Below, in pieces: positions 33,211 to 45,877 of a stretch of 64,000 bases of DNA (its first letter is position 1; the number at the start of each line of letters is the position of its first letter). Under the pieces are notes generated by a model that saw only the letters and a program-made list of their open reading frames with translations, did not search any database and was not told the DNA's origin. Where the stretch lies: assembly GCA_030407005.1 (NCBI GenBank), contig JAUDYN010000008.1:2542001-2606000 (forward strand), given 5' to 3'. The DNA comes from Desarmillaria ectypa. Its lineage: Eukaryota > Basidiomycota > Agaricomycetes > Agaricales > Physalacriaceae. The translations under genes were made by a program, and so were the position numbers.

Positions 33211-34109
33211 CTAATTGAACGAAGAAGCAGTGCTACGACTCAAATCAACTCCAATGGTAATGTACCCGATGATATCATTCGAGTATTCCTCCCCATCGAT
33301 AGGAATCACTGTCAACTCGGGGAACCATCCATTGACTAACGCTTCCAAATAGATGGAATCTACGTCATTGGTGGTCCTCTCGATCTCCGTGTGCCCAAAG
33401 TACGGCTGATATGACATCGAATACTTTGAGAGATCCTCAGCAAGGAAGATTTGGCCTGTTTCTGCAGTACTGCTGGTCTTGACTGTTCCCCAATTCTGGT
33501 GGACTAACCGCGCACTGTTAGTCCTGCTTATGCACCAAAAGGACGATAAATACATGGGCGTGAATGTGTATTGCGCGCTCTATGTAGTATCCTGGCACAA
33601 TGGTCTTCATTCGCATTACAGTGACAGAGGTCAACGAGCACATTACGCATAGGCTCACAGGTGTTAACGTCAATGACACCAATATCCTACAGAAAATCGG
33701 AATGAGTGAGACATCGCTCCCGAAAGGAAACGGCACATACTAGAATCAGTGGAATGCCCAGTTGGTCCTCGGTCATATCCTGACGCAGAGTCTGGGATTT
33801 GGACCAGATATACGGATCAGTGGTAGTCCCAGGAGTGAGAACACATGTCTCGTTTTGAATCCTAGGGTAGAAGGGTGACTCGGTGGTGATACTAACCGAG
33901 GAGAACCAGCTGCTATGCTTGGACAAGGTCTCTACACGCTTTTCGATACGTTTATGTTGCGTGTAACTGACATGACGAGCGGACTGGGATGAGGCAAGGT
34001 CGCAAAGGGTCAACTCTGCCTCCGAGCGCTTGATAGGCGCGCGATGACCGGGATGAGCGGCAACGAGGAGAGCAGAAGCTAAGAGAATAGCGGCAGGGGC
34101 GATTTTCAT
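33211..34109 (-). pseudogene. secreted intradiol ring-cleavage dioxygenase-like gene with internal deletion
   Basis: Exon 1 (34109-33741) begins with a secretion signal (MKIAPAAILLASALLVAAH) and a linker containing KHSSWFSSV. It then carries the family's entry segment ETCVLTPGTTTDPYIWSKSQ and MTEDQLGIPLIL. After a 54-nt intron comes DIGVIDVNTCEPMRNVLVDL (family: D..v.D..TC.P...v.vdlwhcN). The next family element, TIVPGYYIERAIHIHAHV, contains the Tyr and His-x-His iron ligands but follows directly in another frame. About 80-100 residues that normally lie between, with the other Tyr ligand and the RG..pTd segment, are missing. The end (TSSTAETGQIFLAEDLSKYS, PYFGHTEIERTTNDVDSIYL) is intact. Such secreted enzymes open aromatic diols; this copy cannot have a full active site. 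Confidence 0.72.
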
Positions 34110-37100
34110 GTTCGCAATTGGAGGGGGAAAATGGATATGCTCAAGCGGCTTGGACGCATTTTATAGACGGACAGTTAGGTTTTTCATAGAGAGATTGAAA
34201 AGCACGCGTCTGTAGCTTCGGTCGTGAAGCCCTCGACGGAAAGTAAAGGTGTACGTGAGAATTCTCCATTAGACGCGATTGAGAGGACGCCGTGTGGAGA
34301 CCAAGGTATGTTTGACGCGTTTTCAGCCAATAGAATGGCAGATATATACAGATTTTAAGTCGTTCATGAACATAACAGCGTGTTATCGTCAGCGTTATCT
34401 TCGCCATCGTTGCAAAATATTCGGTAGAATGTGCGAGTGGGCGGGACGCAGGGCGAACGGCTGTCCACATTTCTCCGTACAATGATGATAGTATAGAGTC
34501 CAGTTTTTGCCAAGTCTTTGAGTATATGTCGATATATGATCCGCGGTTCATTTGGCCAGCGGCTATCGAAAAGCAGGGCGAAGAAGAGAGCGTTACAACT
34601 GAAAACATTAAAGTTGAAAGGTAGCGCCAATGAAATACCTCTGATTAGAACAGCGAATCTGTGCCAAGAGCTGAGGATTGGGACAACGGGCATAGAGTGT
34701 GCCCACGGACCGGCCAATTCAGACCTCACAGTGAGCTTACCCCAATACATCCCTGCATTCCTGCCCTTGGCAGCCCAAGAGCACGCTGGCGTCGCTAAGG
34801 ACGCTATGTTTGTGAGATTCGGTGGTCCGTGGAAGACGTAAAGCAGTTAATGAATGTATATCTATCAGTCTTGGCTTGTTTCATGGTCGACTGTCGGTCT
34901 GTGGTATGGGAAAGTCGGAAGCCGACAGCCTGATCGGGGGTTTCAGGCTTGCCGTAGTTCAGATGTTGTTCTTTTGGTATTTCATCGTAAATCTATACAG
35001 ACTTATATGAGCGAGGCCAAAGAAAAGAAAGGGCTCATAGGGATAATAGTACATACAAATTCTCCAGGTTTCCCAACACTCTCGGTTTTCAGGCGCAGGA
35101 CATCTGCATGGGGGAGACTGAAACACAGAAGACGTGGACGAAAGCCCTTCTGTGCGAAAATCGCGGCAACGGGCGAAGGGGCCAACTTTGATACGTACGA
35201 GGAGGCCAATGACACCTCTACGCCGGTGCTGCTTGGGGATACCGCTTCAGCAGAGACTTCGGTCCATTTCTTCGTCCCCGATTCCCCGATTTATAAGAGT
35301 TTTTGTGGAAGCCACTATCCCTGCATCAACATAGCCGCATGACTGAAAAAATATAATGTTCGAAAAGATTATGATAAACAAGAGTAAAGGCTCTGTCGCC
35401 AAGCCCTCAATTTGAAATACCACCTCAGTACCGTCGTTCAACATGTTCGTTTTCCACCAGGTCTAGTCCACGTCTACATTGATAGTACTTGCGTACATCA
35501 TCCGTAATTGCGACAGCTACAACAACCTTCGAGCAGCCCCCGAATGGTATCTTTGAGGATATGGAAATTGGGTAACGCAAGAAATTGGTACTATGCATAG
35601 TTTCTGATGATTTGAGATAGTCCCGTATGACGTGGTTCAAGAGTAAGAGACAAGGCTAGATGACAACGAGGCCGTATGCCTTGGTTATCTCCTACCGCCA
35701 TCATCGACTTCAGCGGGATCTCTTCTCTCGCCATCCGGCTACTAGCTCTTTATCGATGAATCATGCAGGGTGGACACTGAAAATTTCTCATTGACCTCCA
35801 GAAGAAGAACGAGATCTACCTAGGCGAAGGGCTAGAAAGGGCTCGGGCAGAAGGGCTTCGGCAACGAGGGTGCAATGTATGGCTATTATGCTGAGGACCG
35901 TCATTCAGATTCAGCTCATGTGTTCTGTTACTACAGTATTGGCAGCAAGGCAGTACATCGCCTTTGTTGAGGTAGTCGTACCGCAATGCAAAGTCAAAGT
36001 TAAGTTGCATGCCTTCATTTATATCCTGTACAATTTTGATATATACGGTACACCGACTAGACCCTACGGCAAAGTTATATCTTCCCGGAATGATGGGCAA
36101 CCGACGACCGTTGCTGGATTCGCTTCATGCATCATAGAGTCTGGCCATTTCTAGCTTCATCGAATATCCTGCAAACCTTCTTACATCAGAACCATGCAAC
36201 ACGCCATCGAATAGATTTTCAGTGTTACATTCGTTGGTCTTGTTTGACTCATACTCTTCTCATTCACAGTCCCGAATCGACGAGGTTGCTAGCCGCTTAA
36301 AGTGCAACCGGAGCCAGCACGTGTCGACGCATTGCTACCGAAACTGTTTCTTACCGCAATCTTAACGCCCAATTTTCACACTTCGACTCCATATCCCCTG
36401 AACTATACTATACTGAGCACTCTTCTGCCGCTTCTAAAGGGTCTGTGCTTCTAGTGGAAGGCCACTACACGTCATGGTTGTTCATCCTCTACTAACTCTT
36501 GCTACCATCCTTGGGCTGCAGTTGTTGATGCTAATGCCCATCTTCTGAGGCTTTTTTCTGCTATCGCTCAATCATACTTTTCAAGGGGAGATGATAGGCA
36601 CACACCAGGCAAGATGCTGGCATTCCGGCATTCATTGAAATACCCAGTCCACACAATTCAACTCAGCATGTGGTCGATCACGTCGCTCGTTGGTAAGTAA
36701 GTCTAATTTACTATTCCCCTTATATGAGGCTTATCTTTACCGGCAGCTGTTTCAAGGGTCGATTGTTGCGATGTGTTTTACCCAGCGGGGGTTACGTCCG
36801 GCCGTTTTGAGCCTACCAAGGACAGTATTCTGGTCAGAGTGACGACGCGTATGACCCGTGCAGTGCTGACCAGCTGTATTACTTTTGACTGTCCACAATT
36901 ATCCAATTTCCTATGACTGCATACTGTTTGGATCGACAGAAAACCCCTCCAGCTCGGTAAGGTTTACGGCTCCGGTGTCTAAATAAATGAAAGGTCTAGC
37001 CCCATCAAAGCCGCAAGTTTTGGGGCTGGGAATTGTTTTCTATGTATATCATGGCCTCATCAAAAAAAGATCGTCATCATACGTTCTGTCTGCCGTGAAC

Positions 37101-37256
37101 TGTCAGGTCTTCTCCTCGTCTCCTGACACCCACATAGACACTACTAGTCTCGCCATCCCCTCTTCAACAGACCTAGTTGTCTGCATCCCCGGTCGGTAGC
37201 GTCCAACTTATTCGTTCATCCAACTTGTTAGCTGATAGTTTCCTGCGACCTTTCAG
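34110..37256. other. 3.1-kb intergenic region, no recognised gene
   Basis: The longest frames are 34141-34608 (minus, 155 codons) and 34854-35342 (plus, 162 codons). Neither has recognisable domains, and the plus frame's first half is rich in rare-looking combinations. 35816-36100 (minus) and short frames after it are likewise unassigned. From about 36450 the sequence is T/C-rich, as in the promoter of the F-box gene that follows. Confidence 0.45.
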
Positions 37257-38495
37257 ATGTCCTTGACTGGTTTTCATTACGGCTCGTTTCCCCAAGAGCT
37301 GACTGACGCCGTAATCGACCATTTATGGGACGACCCAGCTGCACTCAAAACATGCTCTCTCACCTCTCATGCATTCTACACCCGTACACGTATACACATC
37401 TTCAGAAAGATGGCATTTGGCCACAACTTTCGCTGCGACAAGTTTGTCGCCATGTGTCGTTCCTCCCCGCACATTCCTCAGGTGATTAAGCACCTCACAT
37501 TGGATAACCACTACGTGCCCCCCGACGAGATCATCGCCTTCATTATATCCTCACTCACCAATGTCGAGTGGCTGGTGATGAAAGACGTCTCCTGGGTCTT
37601 CTGGGTCACCGAACTGGTCAACCGGGGCGTGACATCATTTCCCTCTCTTCGCTCCCTGTCCGTTGATTTCCACGACAGTATCTGTTATGCCTCCCTCTCC
37701 GAAGCGCTCACCTTCATTCAACTGCATCCTCGTATACGGCGTCTTGAACTGCTATCAGTGCCACGTCTGGCCTCTATTGATGCCGAATACGACTTGCCGG
37801 CGCGATCATCCCACCTCGAAAGCTTTTCTATTTCCTCCTCGGCGTTTAGTTCCGGGCTGAGTGACCTCATGCTAAACCCCAGAATAAGCGGTCTCTCCTT
37901 TAGTCATCTCCGTATACTTGCCATCAGCGTACAAGATGACTCGGACATCCCCTTTGTTAGCACGATTCTGAAAATTGCGTCCTGTACGCTGGAGGAGGTC
38001 CATCTAATGCATCAATGTATGTTCATCTGACTCTTGGTCTATCAGCATCTAACATATCCACATACAGCTTTGCGCCCAGTATTCTTGGACGATCTCGACA
38101 TTTCGTATCTCCGGAAAGTTACCATCACCTTCTCCCACCCTATATATAACGAACGCCATTCCTCGACGATCAAGTCATGGGGTAAAGTGTTTGATGCCCG
38201 TGCCAAGGAGGTGGAGGAGATTGTTGTTCGTACGGTCGTGTCGAGCCCTAGTCTCTTTGACCATATGGACTATGGCATCTGGTCAACGTGGGATGCTACC
38301 CTTTCGGCCACAAGATCTCGGCTTCGGGGATTGGTCTTTCAGGTGTTTTGCACGCCGATACAAGCCAAGTCCATCGAAGTACTCCAGCAGGGGTTAGAGG
38401 ATCAGTTTCCGGTACTGAGAAGTCGTTCCTTGTTCCAGGTGGAGGTCAAGAGCAGACCTGATGCTGAATCTTTCCTGAGTTTGCTGCAGTCGTAG
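37257..38495 (+). CDS. F-box protein (distinct subfamily)
   Basis: Two exons, 37257-38016 and 38068-38495, with a 51-nt intron (GTATGT..CATACAG); 395 residues. The F-box at about residues 10-50 reads FPQELTDAVIDHLWDDPAAL and CSLTSHAFYTRTRIHIFRKM. The C-terminal part is an LRR-like array (SSPHIPQVIKHLTL, FIQLHPRIRRLELLSVPRL, LRILAISVQDDSDIPFVSTI, DLDISYLRKVTITF) that presumably binds the target for ubiquitination by an SCF complex. It differs in intron position and sequence from copies A-C. The ATG is directly preceded by a TTTCAG, so a non-coding first exon ending there is possible. Confidence 0.85.
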
Positions 38496-39142
38496 CATGA
38501 TCATTGACCTGTATGGAATAGCTGCAGATCCCCCTAAACTAATGATGCTCTAGTTAATTCTTTCACATTACCCTGTTTTGTACCATTTTGAATGTGGCGT
38601 TGTAGCTATCTTGTTACATATCCTGTTTAGGTTTTCCACTACAGCTGAAACAGCGAACAACAACCAAGCTCGAGCCTGACGGTTGGTCCAACAGTAATCG
38701 CGTCGGCAGAGTTGTATCTTTCCCTCTCCTTCAGTATTTTGCTAATACTATGCTAGGTAGTAGTCACCCATGCTGCTTACTTGTTAAAAGCCAGCCCGTG
38801 TAGAGGTAGGCGTGACCGTCGCCTGCGCGTCGAAGACATGTGTGAGAAAGTGGATGACATCATCCTTGATGATCGATTGTCTTCCCTCCGTCCCTTTGCT
38901 CAAACAAGGATGGCTATCCACAATATATATGGCTGCATCGAAGGTGTCTCGCTCGCTATGCAATGTCAATATTTTCGCGGACAGTCACGGATACAGCCTC
39001 GCTTCATATCCCAATTTAAGGGCTTACCGCCGGAATGAAATTGTGTGGAGATCGATATACCAATGCTATCCCTGGAAGATCTAAGGTTCCACTCTTCACG
39101 TGTGAACCGCCGCGCCGACTGGCACTGTTGTCTTCTATCTCC
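38496..39142. other. intergenic, no recognised gene
   Basis: Short frames only. An in-frame ATG at 39035 lies 36 codons before the start chosen for the next gene, but the signal peptide sits at the later ATG. Confidence 0.5.
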
Positions 39143-40305
39143 ATGACACAGGCGACAATTCTACTCCTTTCCCTGTGTTTTCCATCGTTTATCCTAGCTA
39201 AGGAGATCTCCAAGCGCGGTGTGCCCTCTGAAGGCTATTACAATCCGGCTGATAATGGTGGATCTATGCTGACGGTAGGCAGGACAAGCCCCGGAATCTG
39301 GCAATGAACCGACGGCTCACAGTTGTACGGAAGGTTGTAGGGCAGACATATCCAGATGGCCAACAAGAGCCGGTGAATGCTATCATATCGAGAAACTCCG
39401 ACCAAGCTGTCCTTGCGCAGCAAAGCACGAATGGAGGTCTCATCAACTATTTTCTGTAAGTCGAGCACCCTTGCGCGCCCCACTCCTTTTTATCGGCAAA
39501 ACAGGTCTCTATCGTTTTCGGGTGAATGCTTAGGTCAACATACTGGTAACTCCCAGCAAGTTGATTTAGGGGACGGCAACGGTTTCCGTGCGTGTTTTCA
39601 ACTGGCTTCCGTTTACAATGCTAAGGTTCATGTTTTCAAAAAGGCAATGAGACTGCTGTAATGCGATATAATTATGGCGATCCTGCCTTAGGTTCTTGCA
39701 CAGAGTCTGTCAATGGAGGTGACCACTTTCGGTACTGGATTCAGAACGGGAGTGAGGCTAACAGGTAAGTACTTGCGCGTCGGCCCAGCTCCAGTCATTG
39801 TATTTAACTTCGATATAGTGGTGCCGTTTTCTTGGCTATATCCTATGAAACCTCCTCAAGCGACAATCACGATATCGTTGAAAATGGATACAATCTTGGT
39901 CGTGACTACGTTGTCGGCAACATCACTGGCTCGGAAGTACCTACATTCACGCTGACCGGTTCTTCAACATTCTCTGGGACGTCGTCCTCTCAGGGCTATA
40001 CATACAAAACCGACATCATGTATGTTACAGGACTGCTACAAAACACGAGCATTGGCATCAACCATAACCAGTCTGTGTCCAACAATGGCGCGGTGAACGC
40101 TGTAGATGGTCTCGTCGCAGTTTTCAACGTTTCGATTACAGGGAAACCTGGTAGCACTAGCTCAGGTTCGAGGTATGCGCATTCTCCTTTCCGAGACGAT
40201 GGCAAAGCTTAAGGTTATCGTATTAGTAGTGTCGCGTGGCCAGAAGTGTCTAAAACATGGACTATTCCCTTCCTCTTATTCATAATCTCCTCTATCGCTT
40301 TGTAA
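39143..40305 (+). CDS. secreted, probably GPI-anchored glycoprotein (copy 1)
   Basis: Six exons: 39143-39274, 39334-39455, 39505-39587, 39644-39764, 39819-40172, 40227-40305, all joining in phase; 296 residues. It starts with a signal peptide (MTQATILLLSLCFPSFILA), then the mature start GYYNPADNGGSMLT. Conserved blocks are VVGQTYPDGQQEPVNAIIS, SLSFSGECLGQHTGN, VMRYNYGDPALGSC, GGDHFRYWIQNGSEANSGAV and GYNLGRDYVVGNITGS. Many N-x-S/T sites suggest glycosylation. The last exon gives TWTIPFLLFIISSIAL and stop, a hydrophobic tail typical of GPI-anchor signals, after a Ser/Gly-rich stem (PGSTSSGSR). The fold is probably beta-rich; the function is unknown to me. A paralogue at 59424-60657 has matching exon boundaries (83- and 121-nt exons identical in size). 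Located on the cell surface by inference. Confidence 0.82.
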
Positions 40306-41935
40306 CACTAGAAGCATCTTACTTCGTAAAATTACACTCTGGACACCAACATTATAGAAGGCTAATCGATTGGACCGACCATGTATAGTTCTCTACTAGT
40401 TCTCATTCAATGAACCATTTTTCTTTTGTAGGATTCCGGTTTTGTGCCATCGCACAATAAATTTTGAGTATATATGTATGCACAAGGGCAGAGCGGGTGC
40501 ACACAACAGAGAATGAGTAAACAACAAAGAGAAGTGTAAGAAACCGGAAAAGCCGATATTGGATTACAGGGACTCAAAAGGTGTATACGTTCGGCCCTGA
40601 TATATTGAAGCATTAATCTCTTTTTGAGCAGCAGAATTTACCCGACTGCCTGAGGAGAAAGATAGCATAGCAATCAAAGTAGAGGACGGAAAAGCACCAA
40701 GAAAACGATAAACGTGTCTGACCACGCGGCTCCTCTTCATCTTTATCGGTCACTAACCGACCTCGCATTCCTTTATTCTCGTCAATAACAATCTCACTTT
40801 CCTCCTCTTGTATACCCAACATCTTCGTACTCGATGTAATGGAGGATATATGACTTTCCGGCACTCTAACGCCGAAAGGGAAAAGTGCCTGAAATATGGC
40901 ATGGAACGCGTCAGGCAACCGCACTTATTTGCCTGTCTACAGATCTGCAGGGATGTTGGACAAATAAAAGTTGTCCAAAACAAGACGTCATTGAGTGTCA
41001 GAGAGGTAGAGGTACTGCCAAGAAAAATTGCGAGAACCAGGCGACGTCGTACGGCTATCAGCCGGTGTTAAGACATGAAAACGTTATGAAGCGCGTAAAT
41101 TTGCTCAATGGCCGCGGACGTTCATATGATAATCTTTTATCACAGGTAATAATTTGACCTGCGTACAGTACATATGGACTACCCGTCATGTCTGGTTTAC
41201 TAAGGTAAGCCGATTTTTCTCCAAATATAGCCCTTTTTTGAATGGCCTCAAAGTCGACGAAGCGACTCGGATATCCGTTGCGTGCCAGGCTCCTGGCGTC
41301 GTTTGCCGATGGTTCTGGGTTCGACAGCATGTGAAAGGAAAGAAAAAGAAGGCTTTCGCAATTCTGGGCCGCAGAGAGATGGGCGTCAGCCGCTCCAAGA
41401 GAGAAGCGGATGGGAAAATGATACCCATACCAATAGCAACCGCAGGCGCATGACATGCTGGGGTATGCAGGTAACGTAATAAATATATCATGTCCATGCT
41501 TTGTCCGTCGCACTGACGAACCTCTACAGAAAGATGTGCGCAGAGACTCGGACGTCTTCGTCGGCTGCCGAACTCTGTCAATGGGTCTTCGACCGTTTCC
41601 TCTGGTAACAGCTTGATGGCGCATGATAAAAGAGCTTCACGGACCGAGGCTTGGCCTTGAAAGGTATATAGTGACCTGGACCGAACCCCGGCAGAAGGTG
41701 GAGAAGAAGGACACAAGAGCAGAGCGACTACATAAGGAGGGTGATATCAAAACATTAGGATCTTTCTACTTACCGCTAGCACCTTTTTTATCAGTCTCCA
41801 TCATCCAGAATCGTGTCTCGGGGCACCTTCAAGCCACTGCTACAAATCGGATTACCGGGCTGATTCCAATGTTGGCCGCCTTTTCTTTCGTCAGAATGAT
41901 ACTGATCATATGTCTCACCATTTTTCGCTTCACCC
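40306..41935. other. intergenic, with duplicated block upstream of the F-box pseudogene
   Basis: 40407-40983 contains only unassigned minus frames. 41154-41453 (+) is open and, from about 41208, aligns with 24678 onward near F-box copy A. It reads SRFFSKYSPFLNGLKVDEAT and later KREADGK; the A-side counterpart keeps KREADGV after a 3-base length difference. See findings for why this might be coding. Confidence 0.45.
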
Positions 41936-43182
41936 TTGAAAGAGCAGTATGCCAGGCTCAGCAGTCTCCCACGTGAGCTGATTGATGCAATCGTGGATGA
42001 GAATCAAGACGACAACGTTACCTTGCGCGCCTTCTCGTCAACCGTACATGGACATACTCTTCGCAACGCCACATCTTTTCTCGGGTCAGGTTTAATGATA
42101 ACCGAACAAACTACTTCATCCAGAGACGCCGCCAGCGCACTATTGAACAATTCTACTCCCTCATATGCGCACACCCTCATATCGCCACACTTGTTCGAGC
42201 CATCGAGGTTTCACCACTGCTGGACACGCAGCCCCTCGCGCGCACTCTAGAGAAACTGACGGGACTCGAAAATATATCAATTGATCTTTGTAGGTTTCAC
42301 TGGGATGAACTTTCACCGTACCTGCGGGATACCCTCTTCAACACCCTTCACTCCCCATGAATAACAGATCTCGAGCTCCGTGAAGGATAGTTCCTTTACT
42401 GTGCGGACTTCTTAGCCCTTTTGGGGGTAGCGGACATCTCAAACGACCAACTTTGTCCGGTGTATCGTGCGGTGGCATCTCTGACTCGCAAATAAGAGCT
42501 GAGAATACGGGTGGGCTGCAGCTGCAGTTGGAATCACTAGCGATCAGTTTGTATGAACATTCGTACTTTCCGCTACTGAAACTGCTGCAGTCCTCAGTCA
42601 ATCTGAGCAGGCTTCACCAACTATCAGTATTCCTGACTGGGCCTGGACATCCTGCGGAGCGCGTGGGTATCACCGAGGAGATATTAAGGCAGTTGAATAG
42701 TAGTTCTTTGAAACATCTGGTTCTGAATGTCCGCCTTGGAGGTCAGTTAAGTTTCGTCCCGAGACTGAGTTCTTTGTTTGATGGCCTCCTCAGAACCTCT
42801 GTCATACCTAATTGATGTATCGAACGAAGCTGAGATACATATTAAGCTGTGGTGGATGCGTTTGGACCAGCATACGAAGCCAGGCGAGTGGCTGCGATGG
42901 ATGTCTACCATATTTTGGGAGCTCGTTCAGTGGCATAGATTGGAGGAGGTCACGTTCGAGATCTTTTAGGCGAGTGATTTCAGAGTGTACATCGATGAAT
43001 GGGCCGCGCTGGATGCGGTGCTAGGGAGGATCCAGTCGTTAAGGAAAGTATATGCCAGGTTGGATAACTATGATGCTGCAAGAGCGCGGTGGAGGTATTC
43101 GAGAGAGTATCCGAGCTCTCTCAGGGATGATGCGAAGGGCGTTTTACCGACGTTGGCCAAAAAAAAAAAATTTTTTGTTGAG
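41936..43182 (+). pseudogene. F-box gene, third family member, multiply inactivated
   Basis: The sequence follows F-box copies A and B through both main exons (about 41936-42741 and 42794-43182). The second is again exactly 389 nt. Five independent lesions are visible. The start codon is TTG where copy A has ATG. Four bases are missing near 42031, shifting the frame. TGA at 42358-42360 replaces an Arg codon. TAG at 42388-42390 follows EGG-equivalent codons. TAG at 42967-42969 interrupts exon 2. The intron donor is GTCAGT instead of GTAAGY. Recognisable protein pieces include LSSLPRELIDAIVDENQDDN, SLAISLYEHSYFPLLKLLQS and LAKKKK at a 12-A run. Decay of a once-functional duplicate is the plain reading. 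Confidence 0.9.
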
Positions 43183-45877
43183 GTGAGCTAGTCTTGCTAG
43201 ATGCAGAGATGCTCGGTCGGTGCCCACTGCAGCTTTGGGATGATGAGAAGCGAAAACTGAGTGCGTATTTCTCCGTCTAGGCTTCTACTTCGCCCTGCTT
43301 ATATGGTTTCCCTACTGTACTACTAGTTGACCGGTCTCGTGCAGGACCGCAAAACTTTTCACGACATCAAGTTCGCTGATCGTGTTTTCTTCAAGTTTCC
43401 TTATTATATTACCGACAAGGAATAGTGGGACGTGATCACTGATGTTCGGATGTGTCTGTTTCCAATTTTGCGAACTCAACTAATTAACCACGGTACTGTT
43501 CAGAATCATATCGCCAATTGCGAGCTAATAGTCCATCTCTCCATTCATCCCCGCTCTTGAACAAGACAACCGACTGTACTACGCACCGGCGTAATACATG
43601 ACGCCACGCTCTCCGTTTGTCTTCTAGTGAGGACAATTGGAACGTATTGTGACTTGACTCTTTGCGCGCTCGTCAACTTATCTTTCGGTTGATGAACTTG
43701 CTCCCCGAATACCTACTGTTTCTAAACTGACCTGCGGAGCAGCTCAAGTCCGACGATTATCATTCACTATTTCATTACGCGTCGGCGCTTTTTTTATGTT
43801 ATTCCTCGGCGCCATAACAGAGATTTCAACATCGCCGAAGTTATGACGGACGAATACGAGCTACCTACCAATTAACTACCAAAACTTTCGTTGATAGCTT
43901 TTCTATTACTTTGGTTCTCTGGTCCTTGTAGTCTCCCCTTCATGGGCATATTTATACTATCGTCTTCGTACTACAACGTGGCGAAAATCAAATAGGAAGT
44001 ATATGTACTTGCCACTGCCGGGGAATTTCGTTGTAGCAGAACCTCAAACAACATCGCATCCGTACGCGGTAACTCGAATACGTCTATTCTTAATCGTGAC
44101 ATATTAGTGCTTGTGTTTCTCGCGGAGTTTATTGACGCTATGGTCCGTGAGGACCGTTCCCCTCAGCGAAGTCGGTCAATAGTTTGTTATATCTTGGGAT
44201 TCTTTCACAGTACCTTTTACGTCTGGGCAGATTCTGGAAAAAGGCCTCACGAGCGCCTCGGTCTATCGGTGATATGCATCAGAGACCCTGGCCCAGGGAG
44301 TGCGGACCCACATTGGAATTGCTCCCCTTGACATCTGTTTCACGAGGTGATAAACATCCTGGAATTGATGCATGGCTAGCATGATTTTGAGAATGCCGGT
44401 GATCACGAAAGCAAGCGGTGACAGTCCTCGTCCGTACTACGTCTATTTCATTGTCCCTACTAGGTAATGACGGTAACGTAGCCACAGTCAACCCCTCCGC
44501 ACATAACGGACGGTCCAGCGCGGGAGCACAGAAGTCACATCGAAGAAGTCGTCAAAACATGGATGGAGATACAAGATTGCCATGCCAAAATATGTTCTCC
44601 CTCTTTGCCCTGTGACCCGGCTTGCGAACCAGAACATCCTCGGAACCCTAAAATCCGCCTGTTTGTGCGAGAGCTGTCGGGGTTGAGTCTTGATTCCTGA
44701 ACTTTTTTCAATGCATATCTTTGACCTATCGATGCAGGATTAACTCTGATTTCCGGTAGGTACCTTGTTCTCATTTACAACAAGGGTGCTGATTGAATGC
44801 AACCGTTCAACCAGCGCGATGTGTCCGTCGTACATCAGAAATGGAATTTAGAATAGAACTTTGTTTAGCCATCTGCTATCTAGGCGCTCGTTGATGCCAG
44901 GGTGGAAGGCCAGTAAGAAGAATCCAATCAGTATAGTTAACCAAATATGTCCCATTCTCAGTGCAGAAGCGGAGTTGGACCTTGAGCGCTTAAACTCTCA
45001 TATGATATAGCTAATTTATGGCTGAAATTGATGCAAGCGAAACACAAGACCAAGTAATACCTTCTTTCTCTATATTCACCGAGCACTCATTCCTTCACGA
45101 TCATGATTTCGGTGTGGCACATTCGCTTGGTGCCATCTGTCTCAACAGCGACTCAAACTGTGCCTGATACCCGCTTGTACTTCCAGCGCTATTGGGATCC
45201 CAAAACTTTGGGCCTAAAAAATCGATCACGTTGATCGTGTACACCATGCTATTTGTCCCGTGCTGTATCATGATACTCAATGGAAACGCAGTCACGCATC
45301 GGATTACTATGCCTTATCAGTTCGCTGTGGGAATATCCTGCGGGTCGGGTCCAGTTTCTGCAACAGTATTCCCCCTGGATCGAACCGCGTTTGTGTTGCT
45401 ATACATTACTACGTGTATTCCTGCATGCAGCGTGAGGGACCGGTCAAGTCCAAACGCGTCATCAGTTTGCCGATGGGATCGAATACATCGGTTTAGCGTC
45501 TCCAGCTTCCACCAGCCAAGATTAGCTTAACGGTGCGAAAGCCTGGTGTATGTCTGCACGTGAGCATTCACCTATCTACCTACCCACTTGCACGTAACTT
45601 AGAGGATCTTTTTTAGATTCTTTATAATTCTGGTGTTCCCACTCTCAACGCTTCCGAACGGTAATAATTTATCTAACATGCATGATATTTCTTGGCCAGT
45701 GAAAGAGCGATGCAAATACAAGAATTAGTTGGTATCATCGGAGCCTTGCTACATATCAAGCTGAGCCGCGCTTAGAATAAGGGTACGAAAGGGTCTGAGA
45801 TGGTGATCACCGGCTGCTAGTGAAACTGAAAAATTCGAAATGGAAAGCAGTCGACGAAAGGTAACAATGTGCCTCAG
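43183..45877. other. 2.7-kb intergenic region, no recognised gene
   Basis: Stop-rich on both strands. Frames at 44107-44774 and 45101-45530 are short and unlike known proteins. The minus frame at 45101-45295 contains FLGPKFWDPNSAGSTSGYQA, which looks protein-like but cannot be extended by introns on either side. Confidence 0.45.

Noticed and set aside
34141..34750. Overlapping minus-strand frames of 128-155 codons
   Set aside because: No domain, several frames equally open, and no intron links to neighbours.
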